A DNA stretch of 64,000 bases from Cohaesibacter haloalkalitolerans (GCF_003574655.1 NZ_QNUM01000004.1:487966-551965), one strand, 5' to 3'; positions 8,586 through 17,870 are shown, counted from the stretch's first letter. Made by a program: numbers and translations. The notes: generated from the letters alone by a model not told the origin.

Positions 8586-9407
8586 CTATTTCGACAGCTC
8601 GATGGAGCGGTCGCGCGCGGCAACGGTTGCCTTTGCCATCAGCTCGCCAAGCCCGCCCTCTTCGGCCATCAGCACGGCAAGGGCCGCCGCAGTGGTGCCT
8701 GCTGGCGAAGTGACATTCTCCCTCAGGGTCGAAGCGGGAAGCGGCGACTGGTTGAGCAGTTCCCCTGCCCCGACAATGGTCTGGCGGGCCAGAAGACTGG
8801 CAGCTTCCGCATCAAGGCCCAGCGCTTCACCGGCCTTGGCCAGCGCTTCCACCATATAGAAGACATAAGCCGGACCGGAACCGGAAACAGCGGTAACTGC
8901 ATCTATCAGCGCTTCCGAACCGACCCATGTGAACTTGCCCGTAGAAGACAGCAGCGTAGCGATGGTTCCGAGCACGTCGGCATCGATGCCTTCGCACGCG
9001 AAGGCGGCAATCATCCCGCGGCCAACCTGCGCCGGTGTGTTCGGCATGGCCCGGACAACATGCAGGTCGGCACCGAGGTAGGAACGGAAGGTGGCGATCG
9101 GTGTACCGGCTGCAATCGACACCAGTACGGTCTTTTCACCAACGAGACCGACGAGACCGGGCAACACCTTGTCCATCATCTGCGGCTTGACGGCGATGAC
9201 CAGAATATCTGCCTTGGCCACACCTTCAGGCGAGGTCAGGAAGGAAAAACCGGTCTTGTTCGCCAGCTCTTTCATGTCGTCGGGCTGGCCCGGATCAATT
9301 ACCGTCACATTTTTGGGGTCCAGCCCCATACCCAGCCAGCCGGTCAGCATCGCGCCACCCATCTTGCCAGCCCCGACCAGGACCAAGGACAAATCACTCT
9401 TATTCAT
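8586..9407 (-). CDS. proC: Pyrroline-5-carboxylate reductase
   Basis: ProC reduces pyrroline-5-carboxylate to proline with NAD(P)H, the last step of proline synthesis. The 273-residue protein has an N-terminal Rossmann fold (LVGAGKMGGAMLTGWL), the middle motif VVRAMPNTPAQVGRGM, and the C-terminal dimerisation domain with VSGSGPAYVFYMVEAL and SPAGTTAAAL, all diagnostic. Length is standard. It is followed on the same strand by the TetR-like gene. Confidence 0.96.
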   Translation of the reverse strand: MNKSDLSLVLVGAGKMGGAMLTGWLGMGLDPKNVTVIDPGQPDDMKELANKTGFSFLTSPEGVAKADILVIAVKPQMMDKVLPGLVGLVGEKTVLVSIAAGTPIATFRSYLGADLHVVRAMPNTPAQVGRGMIAAFACEGIDADVLGTIATLLSSTGKFTWVGSEALIDAVTAVSGSGPAYVFYMVEALAKAGEALGLDAEAASLLARQTIVGAGELLNQSPLPASTLRENVTSPAGTTAAALAVLMAEEGGLGELMAKATVAARDRSIELSK

Positions 9408-9518
9408 TGTGTCTATTCCATCAAATACATAGTCGAGCCTGACCGCACAGGCCCCTCATTGCTCCTGAGTGCCACAGGTGGCCGACATTTTCAAACCTTC
9501 TGTTGCCAAAAGCAGGGC

Positions 9519-9556
9519 ACAAACAAAGAAAGCCTGCCGATTCATCGGCAGGCTTT
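9519..9556 (-). terminator. Intrinsic terminator downstream of the UbiK-like gene
   Basis: A perfect 12-bp stem (9529-9540 with 9545-9556) around a 4-base loop. On the minus strand the hairpin is followed by CTTTGTTTGT. It ends the minus-strand UbiK-like gene before proC. Confidence 0.75.
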
Positions 9557-9629
9557 CCCAACGATCCGAAAAATTCGCAAGCCTGTCACCCGCGATAGCT
9601 CAGTGTTGCTCACGGTTGCTCGGGCGAGC

Positions 9630-9923
9630 CTATTCGATATCATCAGCCCCGTCGATGGAAGCGAGATCATCCAGCACACCGAGCTTTTCTTCCAGAACGG
9701 CAATGCGAGCGGACAATCGGTCATTCTCATCACGAGCGGCCACAGCCATTGCCTTGACCGCCTCGAACTCGTCGCGGGTCACCAGATCCATATCGCCCAT
9801 GAAGCGTTCGAGCTGGGCACGAATCGCGGTCTCCGCCTCGTCGCGCACCCCTTGGGCGACACCAGCGGCATCATTCATCAATTTGGCGAATTCATCAAAA
9901 ATCCGATTGTTCGTCTGTGTCAT
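9630..9923 (-). CDS. ubiK: Accessory factor UbiK family protein (BMFP domain)
   Basis: A 97-residue, largely helical protein whose C-terminal half (RDEFEAVKAMAVAARDENDRLSARIAVLEEKLG) is a coiled coil typical of the BMFP/YqiC family. UbiK in gammaproteobacteria assists ubiquinone synthesis, and the same fold is found in Brucella membrane-fusogenic protein. The start at 9923 has GAGGA upstream; a longer frame to 9974 is less likely. It is divergent from lgt, an arrangement seen in related bacteria. The alphaproteobacterial role is inferred from family. Confidence 0.82.
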   Translation of the reverse strand: MTQTNNRIFDEFAKLMNDAAGVAQGVRDEAETAIRAQLERFMGDMDLVTRDEFEAVKAMAVAARDENDRLSARIAVLEEKLGVLDDLASIDGADDIE

Positions 9924-10113
9924 ACCACTTTTCCTCGCTAGACGCGGCAATCCCCACCTGGTGCGGAGTTGCAACCTTCCTGCCTTAGATCTGTCTTAAC
10001 TCCAGATATAATGCCCTTCGCCCATTTCACAATGAATATTTGCAGTTTCCCTTGACAGGCAGTCGATAAACCAACAAATCGGGACTGAGAGATCAAGTCG
10101 TAAAGGTAGCACA

Positions 10114-10938
10114 GTGACATTTCTGGCCATTCCCTTCCCCATGATAGACCCTGTGCTGCTTTCCCTCGGGCCAGTGCAGATCCACTGGTACGCCATCGCC
10201 TACATCGTCGGCATCCTGCTGGCATGGGTCTACACCAAGCGCCTTGCTGGCAAGGAGGCCCTGTGGCCCGGCGCTCAGAGCCCGCTGACGGCAGTCCAGC
10301 TTGATGATTTCGTCTTCTGGGCCACCATCGGCATCATTCTGGGCGGGCGCCTCGGCTATGTGCTGTTCTACAATCTGGATGCCTATCTGCAGCATCCGGC
10401 GCAGATCCTGGCGCTATGGACCGGCGGCATGTCCTTCCACGGCGGCTTTCTGGGGGTGACGGTGGCAATGATCCTGTTTGCCCGCGCCCGAAGCATTTCG
10501 CTTTTGTCGATGTTCGACCTTGTCGCAATGGCCGCGCCCATCGGCCTGTTCTTCGGCCGCATTGCCAATTTCATCAATTCCGAGCTCTGGGGCCTTCCAA
10601 CCAGCCTGCCTTGGGGCGTTGTCTTTCCCAATGGCGGCCCCGAGCCACGCCACCCGAGCCAGCTTTATGAAGCCGCACTGGAAGGCCTTGTGCTATTCAT
10701 CCTGTTGCGACTGCTCAGCCACACCACGGGCGCGCTGAAGAAGCCGGGCACCATCGCCGGTACCTTCGCCATTCTCTATGCCGTCTTCCGCACACTGGTC
10801 GAACTGGTGCGCGTACCCGACAGCCAGTTGGGCTATTTCAGTCTTGGCACAACCATGGGCATGTGGCTTTCGGTGCCGATGATTCTTGCTGGCCTTGCAA
10901 TGATCATCCACGCTCAGGTGAAGAAGGCCGATGGTTGA
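10114..10938 (+). CDS. lgt: Prolipoprotein diacylglyceryl transferase
   Basis: Lgt moves diacylglycerol from phosphatidylglycerol onto the lipobox cysteine of prolipoproteins in the inner membrane. The 274-residue protein has about seven hydrophobic segments, the MSFHGG motif (about 106-111) and the Lgt signature GLFFGRIANFINSELWG (about 144-160) with the essential Arg. The start is a GTG at 10114 preceded by AAAGG; ATG 10141 is a shorter alternative. It overlaps the next gene by 8 bp, indicating co-translation. Confidence 0.95.
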   Translation: MTFLAIPFPMIDPVLLSLGPVQIHWYAIAYIVGILLAWVYTKRLAGKEALWPGAQSPLTAVQLDDFVFWATIGIILGGRLGYVLFYNLDAYLQHPAQILALWTGGMSFHGGFLGVTVAMILFARARSISLLSMFDLVAMAAPIGLFFGRIANFINSELWGLPTSLPWGVVFPNGGPEPRHPSQLYEAALEGLVLFILLRLLSHTTGALKKPGTIAGTFAILYAVFRTLVELVRVPDSQLGYFSLGTTMGMWLSVPMILAGLAMIIHAQVKKADG

Positions 10939-12070
10939 CCTAACCCGCCCTTCTCTTGAGGAACGCATCCGCCAGATGATTGCGGCGACCGGCCCGATGA
11001 GCCTCGCCGACTATATGAGCCTTTGTCTTGCCGATCCGCAGGACGGCTATTACACCGCCCACCGGCCAATCGGGGCCAAGGGTGATTTCATCACGGCCCC
11101 GGAAATCAGCCAGCTGTTTGGCGAACTGATCGGCATCTGGATGCGTGCCGCCTGGCAGATGTCAGGGCGCCCCACGCCCTTCCACCTTGTGGAACTGGGC
11201 CCCGGTCGTGGCACCCTGATGAACGACATGCTGCGGGTGGTCTGTCAGGATCCGGAAGCGGCGGCTGCACTGCACATCCATCTGGTCGACATCAGCCCCA
11301 CGCTCAGAGCCGAGCAGGAGGCAACCATCGCAGGGTTCCAACAGACAAAGAGCTGGCATGAAACACTGGACAGCCTGCCTTCCGCACCGCTGTTCATGAT
11401 CGGTAACGAGTTTTTCGACTGCCTGCCCATCCATCAGTGGGTCTTTTCCGAAGGGCGCTGGCATGAACGGGTCATCGGCCTTGACGAGCGCGGCGCCCTG
11501 ACCTTCGGCATCGGACCAGTCCGCGCCCTGTCTGCTCCATCGCAAGGCAGAGAAACCCGGACCACCAACGGCCCAGTTCCTGAACCGGGGGCGATCCTTG
11601 AGCACTCCCCCGCCAGCGAAGCCATCATGGCCTTCATCGCCGGTCATCTTGGCGCTCATGGCGGCGCAGCGCTGTTCTTTGATTACGGCCATGCCGCGCC
11701 CGGTTATGGCGACACCTTTCAGGCCATGAGCCACCACGCCCACGCCGATCCGCTCCGCGCTCCGGGTAGGCAGGATCTGACGGCCCACGTCAATTTCGAC
11801 GCCTTGCGCCGCACCGCCCTTGCGGAACTGGCCGAACGGCCCGCACATGGCCTCACCGTACCTGCCATCATGACACAGGGTGACTTTCTCCTTGTCATGG
11901 GCCTGTTGCAGCGCGCCGGGCAACTGGGTGCGGGACAAAGCCCGGAAATGCAGGGGCAATTGCAGGATGCCGTTGAACGCCTCGCCGGTCCAGATCACAT
12001 GGGCAAGCTGTTCAAATGTCTCGCTCTGATGCCCGCAGGCCTTCCTCTGCCGCCCCATGCAACCGCATGA
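10931..12070 (+). CDS. SAM-dependent methyltransferase, MidA/NDUFAF7 family
   Basis: A 379-residue class I methyltransferase. It has the family N-terminus (MSLADYMSLCLADPQDGYY, then GDFITAPEISQLFGELIGIW) and motif I VELGPGRGTLMNDMLR. The mitochondrial homologue NDUFAF7 methylates an arginine of complex I subunit NDUFS2; a similar bacterial role is inferred only. It overlaps lgt by 8 bp and precedes pgeF, the conserved lgt-midA-pgeF order of Rhizobiales. Confidence 0.93.
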   Translation: MVDLTRPSLEERIRQMIAATGPMSLADYMSLCLADPQDGYYTAHRPIGAKGDFITAPEISQLFGELIGIWMRAAWQMSGRPTPFHLVELGPGRGTLMNDMLRVVCQDPEAAAALHIHLVDISPTLRAEQEATIAGFQQTKSWHETLDSLPSAPLFMIGNEFFDCLPIHQWVFSEGRWHERVIGLDERGALTFGIGPVRALSAPSQGRETRTTNGPVPEPGAILEHSPASEAIMAFIAGHLGAHGGAALFFDYGHAAPGYGDTFQAMSHHAHADPLRAPGRQDLTAHVNFDALRRTALAELAERPAHGLTVPAIMTQGDFLLVMGLLQRAGQLGAGQSPEMQGQLQDAVERLAGPDHMGKLFKCLALMPAGLPLPPHATA

Positions 12071-12204
12071 AGCCCTGTCCCATTTTCATGTGACAGGGTG
12101 ACTCACCCGCCCCTTTTTCCTGTTGACTTCAAAGGCAAAGCCAAAGAGTCTTTGGTCAGACTTTGTGCCGAAGGCACAGAACCGGCATTGAAACGAGAGA
12201 CAGC

Positions 12205-12972
12205 ATGCGCATTCAACATCCGTCACTTCAAACACTGGACGGGATAGAGCACGGGTTCTTCACGCGCAAGGGTGGCACCTCGGAAAAGACCTACCACAGC
12301 CTCAACTGCGGCTTCGGGTCCGGCGATGACCGCGAGCAGGTGCGCAACAACCGGGCGCTGGTGGCCGAAAGGCTGGGAGTGGCGGCTCCAAGGCTGGTCA
12401 CCGCCTATCAGGTGCATTCCCCGACCGCCCTGATCATCGACGCGCCCTTTGCCGAAGGGGAAGCGCCGAAAGTGGACGCCCTCGTTACGAACACCCCGAA
12501 TCTCGCCGTTGCCATTCTCACCGCCGATTGTGGCCCGATCCTGTTTGCCGACAGGGAAGCTGGTGTCATTGCGGCAGCCCATGCTGGCTGGCGCGGGGCC
12601 TTTGAGGGGGTCGTCGAGGCGACGCTTGAACAAATGTGCAGCCTTGGCGCACGGCGAGAAGCCATCACGGCGGTGCTTGGCCCAACCATCTCGCGGGACA
12701 ATTACGAAGTCGATCAGGGCTTCATGGATCGCTTCACTGAGCGGGATCCCGACTGGCAGCGCTTTTTCAGCGCAGGCAAAAGGGATGGACATGTGCAGTT
12801 TGATCTGCCAGCCTTCATTCTATCCAGATTGCAGGAGGGGGGCGTTGGCACTGCGATCAATCTTGACCGCTGCACCTATGGCGAAGAGGAGATGTTCTTC
12901 AGCTATCGCCGCACCACCCATCGCAATGAACCCGACTATGGCCGCCTGATTTCGGCCATAGCACTTGCTTGA
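12205..12972 (+). CDS. pgeF: Purine nucleoside phosphorylase/laccase-domain protein PgeF (YfiH family)
   Basis: A 255-residue YfiH/LACC1-family protein. Members act on purine nucleosides and have been linked to peptidoglycan editing. The metal-binding Cys/His residues are visible in TADCGPILFAD and AAHAGWRGAFEGVVEA, and the N-terminus HGFFTRKGGTS is typical. I chose ATG 12205, preceded by GAGAGA; the frame extends upstream to 12163 without family resemblance. It follows midA after a 134-bp gap that contains a CCCTGTC/GACAGGG hairpin without a T-run. Confidence 0.93.
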   Translation: MRIQHPSLQTLDGIEHGFFTRKGGTSEKTYHSLNCGFGSGDDREQVRNNRALVAERLGVAAPRLVTAYQVHSPTALIIDAPFAEGEAPKVDALVTNTPNLAVAILTADCGPILFADREAGVIAAAHAGWRGAFEGVVEATLEQMCSLGARREAITAVLGPTISRDNYEVDQGFMDRFTERDPDWQRFFSAGKRDGHVQFDLPAFILSRLQEGGVGTAINLDRCTYGEEEMFFSYRRTTHRNEPDYGRLISAIALA

Positions 12973-13019
12973 CCTTTTTCGTCTGCCGGGCACAAAATCA
13001 GCCAACTGAGGAGCTTCTG

Positions 13020-14177
13020 ATGGCGCTACACTTTTCAACGGATGAATTCAAAAGCCGCAAGGCCGCACTTCTGGCGAAAATGGCGGACCGCAAGCTGGAT
13101 GCCATGCTGATCTTCGCGCAGGAAACCATGTATTGGTTGACCGGCTACGACACCACGGGCTTCAACCTGTTCCAGTGTCTGGTGCTGCGCAAGGATGGCA
13201 GCACGGACCTGTTGACGCGCTCGGCCGATGTGCGTCAGGCCAAGCTGACCTCCAACATCGACGAAATTCACATCTGGGCGGACCGCAAGAAGAAGAAAGC
13301 CTCCCCCGCCGTGCAGTTGCGCGGGCTACTGGATGAGCTGGACCTGCTGGGCTGCCGTATCGGCATCGAATATGACGCCCACGGGCTGACCGGCAAGGAC
13401 GCCAAGACCCTTGACGATTCCCTCAAGTCCTTTGCCGACACCGAAGACGCCTCGCGCATCATACCGCCGTTGCGCGCCATCAAGTCCGGTGCCGAAATCG
13501 CCTATGTGCGCAGGGCCGCCGAGCTTACGGACCTCGCCTTCAACGAGGCCCTGCCGCTGATCAAGGCCGGTGCGGACGAAGGCAAGATTCTGGCCACCAT
13601 GCAGGGCGTCATTCTGGAGCACGGCGGCGACTATCCGGCCAATCATTTCACCATCGGCTCTGCCGAATCTGCCCTGCTGTGCCGCTACAAGACCGGGCGG
13701 CGCACGCTCGATGCCCAGGACCAGCTGACGCTGGAATGGTCCGGTGCGTTCCGCCACTATCACGCTCCGGCCATGCGTACCCTCGTCATCGGCCAGCCCT
13801 CTGCCCGTCATCAGGAACTGTTCGAGATTGCCCGAGAAGCCTTGCTGGCAGTAGAGAAGGTCATGCGACCGGGCTATGTCATTGGCGACATTTTTGACGA
13901 ACACGCCCGGGTGATCGATGAAATGGGGGCCCACTCCCATCGCCTCAATGCCTGTGGCTACAGCGTCGGAGCCCGCTTTGCTCCCAACTGGATGGACTGG
14001 CCGCTGATCTATCGGGGCAATGAATTTGCCATCTGCCCGCACATGACGCTGTTTGCCCACATGATCATCATGGACAGCGAGCAGAATGTCGCCATGACAC
14101 TTGGTCAGACCTATCTGACGACAGAAGCAGAGCCGGAATCACTCTCCAGCCTGCCCATTGAGCTGATCGTTCGGTAA
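13020..14177 (+). CDS. M24-fold (pita-bread) hydrolase, creatinase/ectoine-hydrolase-like
   Basis: A 385-residue two-domain M24 protein: an N-terminal creatinase-type domain (to about 145) and a C-terminal pita-bread catalytic domain. The metal ligands of true aminopeptidase P are not in place: the usual Asp-x-Gly region reads LEWSG, the usual Asp-Ile-Thr-Arg-Thr reads PAMRT, and the GHGIG region reads ACGYSVG. This resembles the non-metal creatinase/ectoine hydrolase branch. ATG 13020 follows GAGGAG. It comes 47 bp after pgeF and is often annotated as Xaa-Pro peptidase; the substrate is unknown. Confidence 0.85.
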   Translation: MALHFSTDEFKSRKAALLAKMADRKLDAMLIFAQETMYWLTGYDTTGFNLFQCLVLRKDGSTDLLTRSADVRQAKLTSNIDEIHIWADRKKKKASPAVQLRGLLDELDLLGCRIGIEYDAHGLTGKDAKTLDDSLKSFADTEDASRIIPPLRAIKSGAEIAYVRRAAELTDLAFNEALPLIKAGADEGKILATMQGVILEHGGDYPANHFTIGSAESALLCRYKTGRRTLDAQDQLTLEWSGAFRHYHAPAMRTLVIGQPSARHQELFEIAREALLAVEKVMRPGYVIGDIFDEHARVIDEMGAHSHRLNACGYSVGARFAPNWMDWPLIYRGNEFAICPHMTLFAHMIIMDSEQNVAMTLGQTYLTTEAEPESLSSLPIELIVR

Positions 14178-14352
14178 CATTTTATTCTTCTTAAAGAAGA
14201 GTTAAAACAAATCCTGTTTTATAGGAACACAACGCAACAGGAAAGCTTTTCGCGTGTCTGGTGACAGCCGCGAAAGCAACTTGTTGTCGTTTCGTCAATG
14301 AAGCATTTGGCGTGAGCGGCAACGAGAGCACAAAAATGCGGAGTGATGAAAC

Positions 14353-15003
14353 ATGCAAGACAAGCACATGGCTTTGGTTGGCAGATTTTCCGCGATGGCT
14401 TCTCTGGCGATGCTTCTGGCAGCTTGTGCCGGCGGAGGCGCGCCGACGCCTCCCGGAAGGATCGGCGATACGCCGCCCTCCATTCTGGAAAGCCTGCCGC
14501 CAGCAGATGGCGACATTGGCACCACGGATCAGACCGACCCGGCCTTCCCGCCGACGTCCGACACCACGGGCCTGCCGCCGGCCTCGAGCATTCCGGGCAC
14601 CCCTGCGGCTGGCCAGATAACCCAGTATCAGGCTCCGGCCTCCAAGGCGATGCTGACATTCGAACCGATGGTCGGAGCGCCAAATACGGTCGCCCGTGAG
14701 CTGTCCAAGGCGCTCGGCCTCAGGGTCGCGCAACAGGCACTGCCGGTCGTCACCCGGTCCGACCCCAAGGTCACCCATCGCGTCAAGGGATATTTCTCGG
14801 CCAGCAAGTCCGGTTCGGACTGTGTCGTCTCCTATGTCTGGGATATTTTTGATGCCAAGGGTAAACGGGTGAACCGCATCACCGGCACCCAGAAGACGCA
14901 AATGGTTTCAAGCGACCCATGGGAGAGTGTAACCGGCCCGGTTCTCGATCAGGTGGCCGTCGACACCGCCGCCAAGCTCAAAAGCTGGCACGCCAGCATC
15001 TAG
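14353..15003 (+). CDS. Predicted lipoprotein of unknown function
   Basis: A 216-residue protein with a type II signal peptide: a hydrophobic stretch ending in the lipobox LLAAC (Cys about 23), so it should be processed by Lgt and Lsp. A proline/glycine-rich linker follows to about residue 100. The C-terminal globular part contains RVKGYFSASKSGSDCVVSYVWDIFD and VNRITGTQ, a pattern seen in small conserved rhizobial lipoproteins. ATG 14353 or ATG 14368 could be the start. It has its own terminator at 15031. Confidence 0.75.
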   Translation: MQDKHMALVGRFSAMASLAMLLAACAGGGAPTPPGRIGDTPPSILESLPPADGDIGTTDQTDPAFPPTSDTTGLPPASSIPGTPAAGQITQYQAPASKAMLTFEPMVGAPNTVARELSKALGLRVAQQALPVVTRSDPKVTHRVKGYFSASKSGSDCVVSYVWDIFDAKGKRVNRITGTQKTQMVSSDPWESVTGPVLDQVAVDTAAKLKSWHASI

Positions 15004-15030
15004 TCCTCAAGACGGATGATAGAACATGAA

Positions 15031-15067
15031 AGCCGTGGTCTGCTCAACAAGCAGAGCACGGCTTTTT
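15031..15067 (+). terminator. Intrinsic terminator of the lipoprotein gene
   Basis: A 14-bp stem with one mismatch (15031-15044 with 15050-15063), a 5-base loop, and then TTTTT. It begins 28 bp after the stop codon. Confidence 0.88.
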
Positions 15068-15313
15068 CCTTCAAGTAACGCAAGAAGTTCTGCATATTTT
15101 TTCAGCAAACTGAACAATATATAGGCAACATTGCCATATATACCTAAACAACAATCCAACAATTTAGAATTTTTCAAATTTATTTTTCATTTTTATCTTC
15201 ACAATATGCGACAAAACGCCTCGTTATTGTCGATATAAAAATTATTAACTACAATTCAAAACAACAAAAATACCATTCCCCAAAATAGATAAATTTCCTA
15301 GGGGACTGGAATA
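15068..15313 (+). promoter_or_regulatory. Very AT-rich promoter region of the Amt-chemoreceptor gene
   Basis: About 245 bp, far more AT-rich than the surroundings. GGCAA-CA-TTGCC at 15124-15135 is an inverted repeat flanked by TATA-type bases on both sides, a plausible operator. No sigma-54 (GG-N10-GC) element is obvious, although nitrogen control would be expected for an ammonium channel. No other gene is seen. Confidence 0.4.
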
Positions 15314-17797
15314 ATGAAATACTTCTTCCTATTCAAACGCAGTCTAATAAATCTTGTTCACGTAAGTAGTATAACGCTATTATTTGTTACTTGTTTATTC
15401 TCAGCAAATTCCGCTTTTGCCGATCCCGCCCTTGAAGCACGCATAGCCGAGTTGGAGAACCAGATCGCCCGTGGCATTGAAGCCCAGCAGATCAACTCAA
15501 ACCATATCTGGACCATGACAGCAGCGGCTCTGGTGCTGCTGATGCAGGTCGGCTTCCTGCTGCTGGAAGGCGGCATGGTGCGATCCAAGAACTCCATCAA
15601 CGTTGCCCAGAAAAACATCCTCGATCTTCTGATTTCGGTCTCCCTGTTCTATCTCATCGGCTTTGGACTGATGTTCGGCGCCAGCCTGGGCGGCTGGGTC
15701 GGTTGGGAAACCAGCCTGTTTGCCTGGGACTCCTTCCCGGACTGGAATTACACATTCTTCGTCTTTCAGGCCGTGTTCGTCGGCACCTCGGCCACCATCG
15801 TTTCGGGGGCCGTTGCCGAGCGCATGACCTTTACCGGCTATCTGGCCAGCTCCGTGCTCATTTCCATGATCATCTATCCGGTCTTTGGCCACTGGGCCTG
15901 GGGCAACCTGCTTGAAGGCGACAATACCGCCTGGCTGGCCGACAAGGGCTTCATCGATTTTGCCGGATCGACTGTGGTCCACTCTGTCGGCGCATGGGTT
16001 GCGCTGGCTGGCATCATCATCATCGGGCCGCGCCTTGGACGGTTCAACAAGGACGGTTCGGTCAACAAGATTCAGGGCTATTCCATCGTGCTGGCCTCGG
16101 CCGGTGCCATCATCCTGCTGTTTGGCTGGATCGGTTTCAACGGCGGCTCCACCACGGCCGGCACTCCGGATTTCGCCCGCATCGTTGCCAATACGCTGCT
16201 CGCAGCCGTCTTCGGCGGCACTGTCGGCTTCCTGTTTGGCTGGGTCGTGGACGACGTCTTTGAGCCGAGCCGCTCCATCAACGGCATGCTCGGCGCGCTG
16301 GTCGCCATCACCGCTGGCTGCGACGCTGTCAATCCCCACGGCGCCGTCGCCATCGGCATCATCGCTGGCATCAGCGTCTGCGTCGCCGAGGATTTCATCG
16401 CCCACAGGCTGAGACTGGACGATGTTGTCGGCGCCGTTTCGGTTCATGGCGTGGGCGGTGCCCTCGGCACCCTGCTCGTGGCTCCCTTTGCGATCGACAG
16501 CAAGCTGGCCGCAGGCTCGCGCCTTGATCAGTTCCTCGTGCAGGGCCAAGCCGTTCTCATCTGCTTCTGCTGGGCCTTTTCCATGGCTTTCGTCATGTTC
16601 AAGCTCATCGATCTGGTTGTCGGTCTGCGCGTCAGCGTCGAAGACGAACTGCAGGGCCTCAACATCGCCGAACATGGCGCATCCCTTGGCACCGGCGAAT
16701 TGCAGCGCAAGCTCATCGAGATGACAGAAGGCACCTGCGACCTGACCAGCCGCTTCGACGAAACCTCGGGGGATGAAATGGGCGAACTGGCCCAGGTGAT
16801 CAACCCTTTCGTCAACAAGGTCCATCACCTCGTCTCCGAAATCTCGAAGCAGGCGGTGGCCGTCGATGAGACCTCACAGAATCTGGTCGAGATCTCGCAG
16901 GAATTCACCAGCAACTCGCAGATGCTGGCCAGCCATTCCAGCAGCATGCACAATGTGGTCTCCGGCGTGGAAACCCGCATCGGCTCGACCAAGGACATCT
17001 CCGGCCAGATGGCACGTTACGGTGAGGAGATCGTCACTTCTGCCAGAAACATGTCGGACGAGATCCGCGAGGTATCTACGACAGTTGGCGACCTTGCCCA
17101 TTCCGTTCAGGCCATTGCCTCCAACGCCGACAATGCCTCGGAAATCTCGCTGAAGGCAGCGAACCTGTCGGAAAACGCCAACCGGACGATGGAGGCGCTG
17201 GTTGCTGCCTCCAGAGAGATCGACGTCGTCGTCCAGTTCATCATGAGCGTGGCCAATCAGACCAACCTGCTGGCCCTCAACGCCACCATCGAGGCCTCAC
17301 GCGCCGGAGATGCTGGCAAGGGCTTTGCCGTCGTCGCCGATGAAGTCAAACAGCTGGCGGTCCAGACGTCCAAGGCAGTCGAGGAAATTCAGGCCAAGGT
17401 CACGCGCATCCAGAATGGCTCGAACAGTGCCCAGACTGGCATCGACGAGGTTTCCAAGATCATTCTGGCCATTCGGGAAGGCGTGGAAACCATCCGCGAG
17501 ACGACTCACCAGCAGAGCCTTTCGACCTCCAACATTGCCCAGAGTACGTCGCACATCAGCAGCATGGCCGAGACCATGGCGCAGCGGATCACCGGCCTGT
17601 CGACGGGCATTGGCGAGATCTCGATGGCGGCCACCGACATGTCCTCCGCATCGTCCGGCCTGTCGGAGACCAGCCTGATCCTCAACGAACGGGCCAGAAG
17701 CGGCGAAACCAATGCCAGCCAGACAAGAGACCGGGCAAAATCGCTCAAGACCGTGTCGCAGAGCCTCGTGCAGTCGGTCGCGGAATTCAAGGTATAG
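15314..17797 (+). CDS. Ammonium transporter (Amt) domain fused to methyl-accepting chemotaxis signalling domain
   Basis: An 827-residue fusion. Residues 1-36 are a signal peptide-like segment. Residues about 63-440 are a complete Amt channel with eleven likely membrane helices, the conserved Asp of DFAGSTVVH (D215) and both pore histidines (H223 in VVHSVG and H378 in VHGVGG). The Amt tail GLRVSVEDELQGLNIAEHG runs at 437-455, then a HAMP-like linker (about 458-510), then a long helical MCP domain whose hairpin tip reads NQTNLLALNATIEASRAGDAGKGFAVVADEVKQLA (shown in parts at 648-682). It probably senses ammonium or its flux and signals to CheA. It has its own terminator and no neighbouring glnK or che genes. 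Confidence 0.95.
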   Translation: MKYFFLFKRSLINLVHVSSITLLFVTCLFSANSAFADPALEARIAELENQIARGIEAQQINSNHIWTMTAAALVLLMQVGFLLLEGGMVRSKNSINVAQKNILDLLISVSLFYLIGFGLMFGASLGGWVGWETSLFAWDSFPDWNYTFFVFQAVFVGTSATIVSGAVAERMTFTGYLASSVLISMIIYPVFGHWAWGNLLEGDNTAWLADKGFIDFAGSTVVHSVGAWVALAGIIIIGPRLGRFNKDGSVNKIQGYSIVLASAGAIILLFGWIGFNGGSTTAGTPDFARIVANTLLAAVFGGTVGFLFGWVVDDVFEPSRSINGMLGALVAITAGCDAVNPHGAVAIGIIAGISVCVAEDFIAHRLRLDDVVGAVSVHGVGGALGTLLVAPFAIDSKLAAGSRLDQFLVQGQAVLICFCWAFSMAFVMFKLIDLVVGLRVSVEDELQGLNIAEHGASLGTGELQRKLIEMTEGTCDLTSRFDETSGDEMGELAQVINPFVNKVHHLVSEISKQAVAVDETSQNLVEISQEFTSNSQMLASHSSSMHNVVSGVETRIGSTKDISGQMARYGEEIVTSARNMSDEIREVSTTVGDLAHSVQAIASNADNASEISLKAANLSENANRTMEALVAASREIDVVVQFIMSVANQTNLLALNATIEASRAGDAGKGFAVVADEVKQLAVQTSKAVEEIQAKVTRIQNGSNSAQTGIDEVSKIILAIREGVETIRETTHQQSLSTSNIAQSTSHISSMAETMAQRITGLSTGIGEISMAATDMSSASSGLSETSLILNERARSGETNASQTRDRAKSLKTVSQSLVQSVAEFKV

Positions 17798-17835
17798 AGC
17801 CCTTCCGAACAGAAAGGCTTAAGACTTTTCTATAG

Positions 17836-17870
17836 CACCCGGCGCCATCAGGGCCGGGTGGTGTTTTTTT
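17836..17870 (+). terminator. Intrinsic terminator of the Amt-chemoreceptor gene
   Basis: An 8-bp GC-rich stem (17836-17843 with 17853-17860) with a 9-base loop, followed by GTG and seven T. It starts 39 bp after the stop codon. Confidence 0.88.

Noticed and set aside
12073..12098. CCCTGTC/GACAGGG hairpin after midA as a terminator
   Set aside because: The stem is only 7 bp with a 12-base loop and no T-run follows, so termination is not convincing.
15497..16828. A 443-codon minus-strand frame opposite the Amt domain
   Set aside because: Antisense shadow of the Amt-MCP gene without recognisable motifs.
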